64,000 bases of DNA, from positions 5,596,501 to 5,660,500 of the forward strand of contig CM028906.1 of NCBI GenBank assembly GCA_016801845.1. The letters are read 5' to 3'. Position 1 is the first letter of the stretch. Each line of letters opens with the position of its first letter. The notes under the pieces were generated by a model, which was given only the letters and a program-made list of their open reading frames with translations, had not been told where the DNA came from and did not search any database. This DNA comes from Polydactylus sextarius (Eukaryota; Chordata; Actinopteri; Polynemidae). Of this stretch, positions 62,387 to 64,000 are shown piece by piece. The position numbers and the translations under genes were made by a program.

Positions 62387-63411
62387 GTATGGTATAATTT
62401 GCTGCTTCATTCTCCTCATGTACACACCTATAGATATGCTGGCAGGGAGACAAAAGACAAAAGAAATGGCAGAGCAAATGATATTAACAACACAACAGCA
62501 TAATGGAGACGCATCATAAGTGGGCAGTAATATAATACTGCAGTGTCAGGAAGTATTCCTGTGTGGAACCACTACTTGTAAATGTAGTAACTACATTACT
62601 ACATTTTCAACTACACTTATAATTCATGTAATGCAGTTTTTTGTTATTTTGTTCTGTATTCTTTTTAAAAAATTCCCCCCTCTGTTGTGGGTTTTAGTAA
62701 CAATGCTGAACCTGCCGAAGTGGCAGTTTAACAGTTTCTGTCCTACAGCGCACATGCTTGGATTACACTTATCTGTTTTATTATTGATTTCTGCCTGAAA
62801 ACGGCTCAAATACACAACAAATCATGAAGAGGTGCTCTGAGAAGCAGAATCCACAGATCACAGCAGCAGTGACCAGGACATTTAGGCAAAAAATAAGCTG
62901 TGGGGGTGTTGTGTAATAGGTGTAAGTAAGGTATCTTAAAAACACTTATCTTGACACACCTTAAAAATGCCCAGACATCTGGACAGCATTTGTCCTGGGT
63001 GTGGTTTAGGAGAACGTGTGCTGATTAAAAATTCAGCAGCCTTTATTGATCTGTCCCTCAGCTTCTCCGCAGTCAGGGCTGTACATCAAGAGGGAGGGTC
63101 CCCCTGGCTCTGTGTTTCATCTAAACCTGACACTCACACACACTGTCTACACATGTGTGTGAGTACACAAAAGTGAACTTAAAGACTGTCCAGACAAAGT
63201 CAAATGACTGTAATATGAGCTGTATCATGAAAGAAGAGAGTCTGTAGGGATGTTTGCAATGTCCTTGATGTGTAGGGTGAAAGCAATGAATTACCATTTT
63301 ATTAGGCACAGTACATCTATACACTTCACTACATTCTAGGAAAACAGCCCTGGTATGAAATTAGCCTTTTAGAGACTTACAATGTTCTGTTTATGGGTCA
63401 CTTGTCACTTG

Positions 63412-63450
63412 GACGGTCTCTTGCCAAGACGCTCTTGGCAAGAGACCGTC
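63412..63450. repeat. perfect 18-bp inverted repeat with 3-base spacer
   Basis: GACGGTCTCTTGCCAAGA at 63412-63429, spacer CGC, and its exact complement at 63433-63450. It stands alone in unremarkable intron sequence. Confidence 0.95.
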
Positions 63451-64000
63451 TATATGCTTCAGCAGAAGTATAGGAGAAAACATTTGTGTTACTTTCCATT
63501 GCTGGAGACAGAATGAAGTGGAAAAAAACACTTGGAAAATTTGTGTTTATCATAATTAATCTGGAGGGGGAAATAGCTGAGAAGCTCAAAGGAAAAAAAA
63601 AAACATGAACCATGTGGTAGCACCAGAGGAAAAGTCTGGGAAACTACAAGGTTATTAATGTACTGGAACAATGAATGTCTAGGAAAAAATCATTTCCTCA
63701 TCACAGTAGTTACTAGACCAGCACACTGATGTTGTTATTCATGATGACTGCTTCTGCGGTTGCAGTTATGGACTGTAGTGTTACGAATCAGACTTGACTG
63801 ATGAAGTGATGGTACCTCTGGTCTGTGACTGACTCACAGTGAGTTCCTTGTCTTACTGTTTTACCACACATGTTAACAGTCCAGGCTTAGTTAGAGAACT
63901 GCTGATGCTATTTAGTTGGACTGCTGCACACAGGGCACAGAAAATAACATGTGACCTTGACCAGCCTGTGTGTGTGTTGGATGTAGTCGGCATAAACAGC

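Larger units (their letters stand above)
53317..64000. other. map1a intron 2 (incomplete)
   Basis: No further MAP1 exon was recognised. The stretch contains the teleost repeat copy, hAT-like fragment, CA and poly-T tracts, a (TTTAA)n run at about 55999-56024, a short (AGGAC)n run near 60378-60395 and two strong inverted repeats. Confidence 0.6.

Noticed and set aside
1..64000. tRNA, rRNA, CRISPR, phage, plasmid or endogenous retrovirus content
   Set aside because: No cloverleaf with A/B boxes, repeat-spacer array, or retroviral gene motifs were noticed on reading both strands; a systematic scan was not possible.

Overview
This is nuclear DNA from a ray-finned fish, most likely a percomorph-type teleost. 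It holds spliced genes with GT-AG introns and polyadenylation signals, abundant CA, TA and GAAA microsatellites, fish-type transposon relics, and five genes whose proteins I recognise by eye. No bacterial, viral, CRISPR or operon-like content was seen. Exon boundaries below were worked out by hand from reading frame, splice dinucleotides and remembered human orthologues; the joined exons of every complete gene stay in frame. No database search was run.

Layout. (1) 1-12,900 holds no gene I can support: microsatellites, a fossil non-LTR retrotransposon endonuclease (about 2,140-2,640), a common teleost interspersed repeat (about 3,470-3,830) and a Tc1-like transposase scrap (about 10,630-10,880). 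(2) 13,029-14,336: a complete three-exon cart (CART prepropeptide) gene on +. (3) 14,360-18,960: no gene seen. (4) 20,571-22,183: cdkn2aip on -, divergent from (5) tubgcp4 on +, 23,005-28,449, 18 coding exons, 666 aa. The two share an 821-bp start-to-start interval with a ZNF143-type site. (6) tp53bp1 on -, 29,136-46,305, 28 coding exons, 1,732 aa, convergent with tubgcp4; their polyadenylation signals lie only about 35 bp apart on opposite strands. (7) map1a on +, first two coding exons at 52,419-53,316, head-to-head with tp53bp1; the rest lies beyond the right edge. (8) The remaining 10.7 kb is map1a intron 2 with repeats and near-perfect inverted repeats.

How the genes relate. tubgcp4 (microtubule nucleation), tp53bp1 (double-strand-break repair choice) and map1a (microtubule-associated protein) stand in the same order and orientation as on human 15q15.3. 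The cart gene is the notable addition: in human, CARTPT lies near MAP1B on 5q13. A cart gene near map1a here therefore looks like the other half of an ancient CART-MAP1 duplicated block. cdkn2aip is on a different human chromosome (4q).

I found no wholly new biological system. The most interesting points are the CART-MAP1 linkage, the abutting convergent 3' ends, the apparently reduced LC8-binding region of 53BP1, the compact cdkn2aip linker, and several hairpin-forming inverted repeats with no known role.
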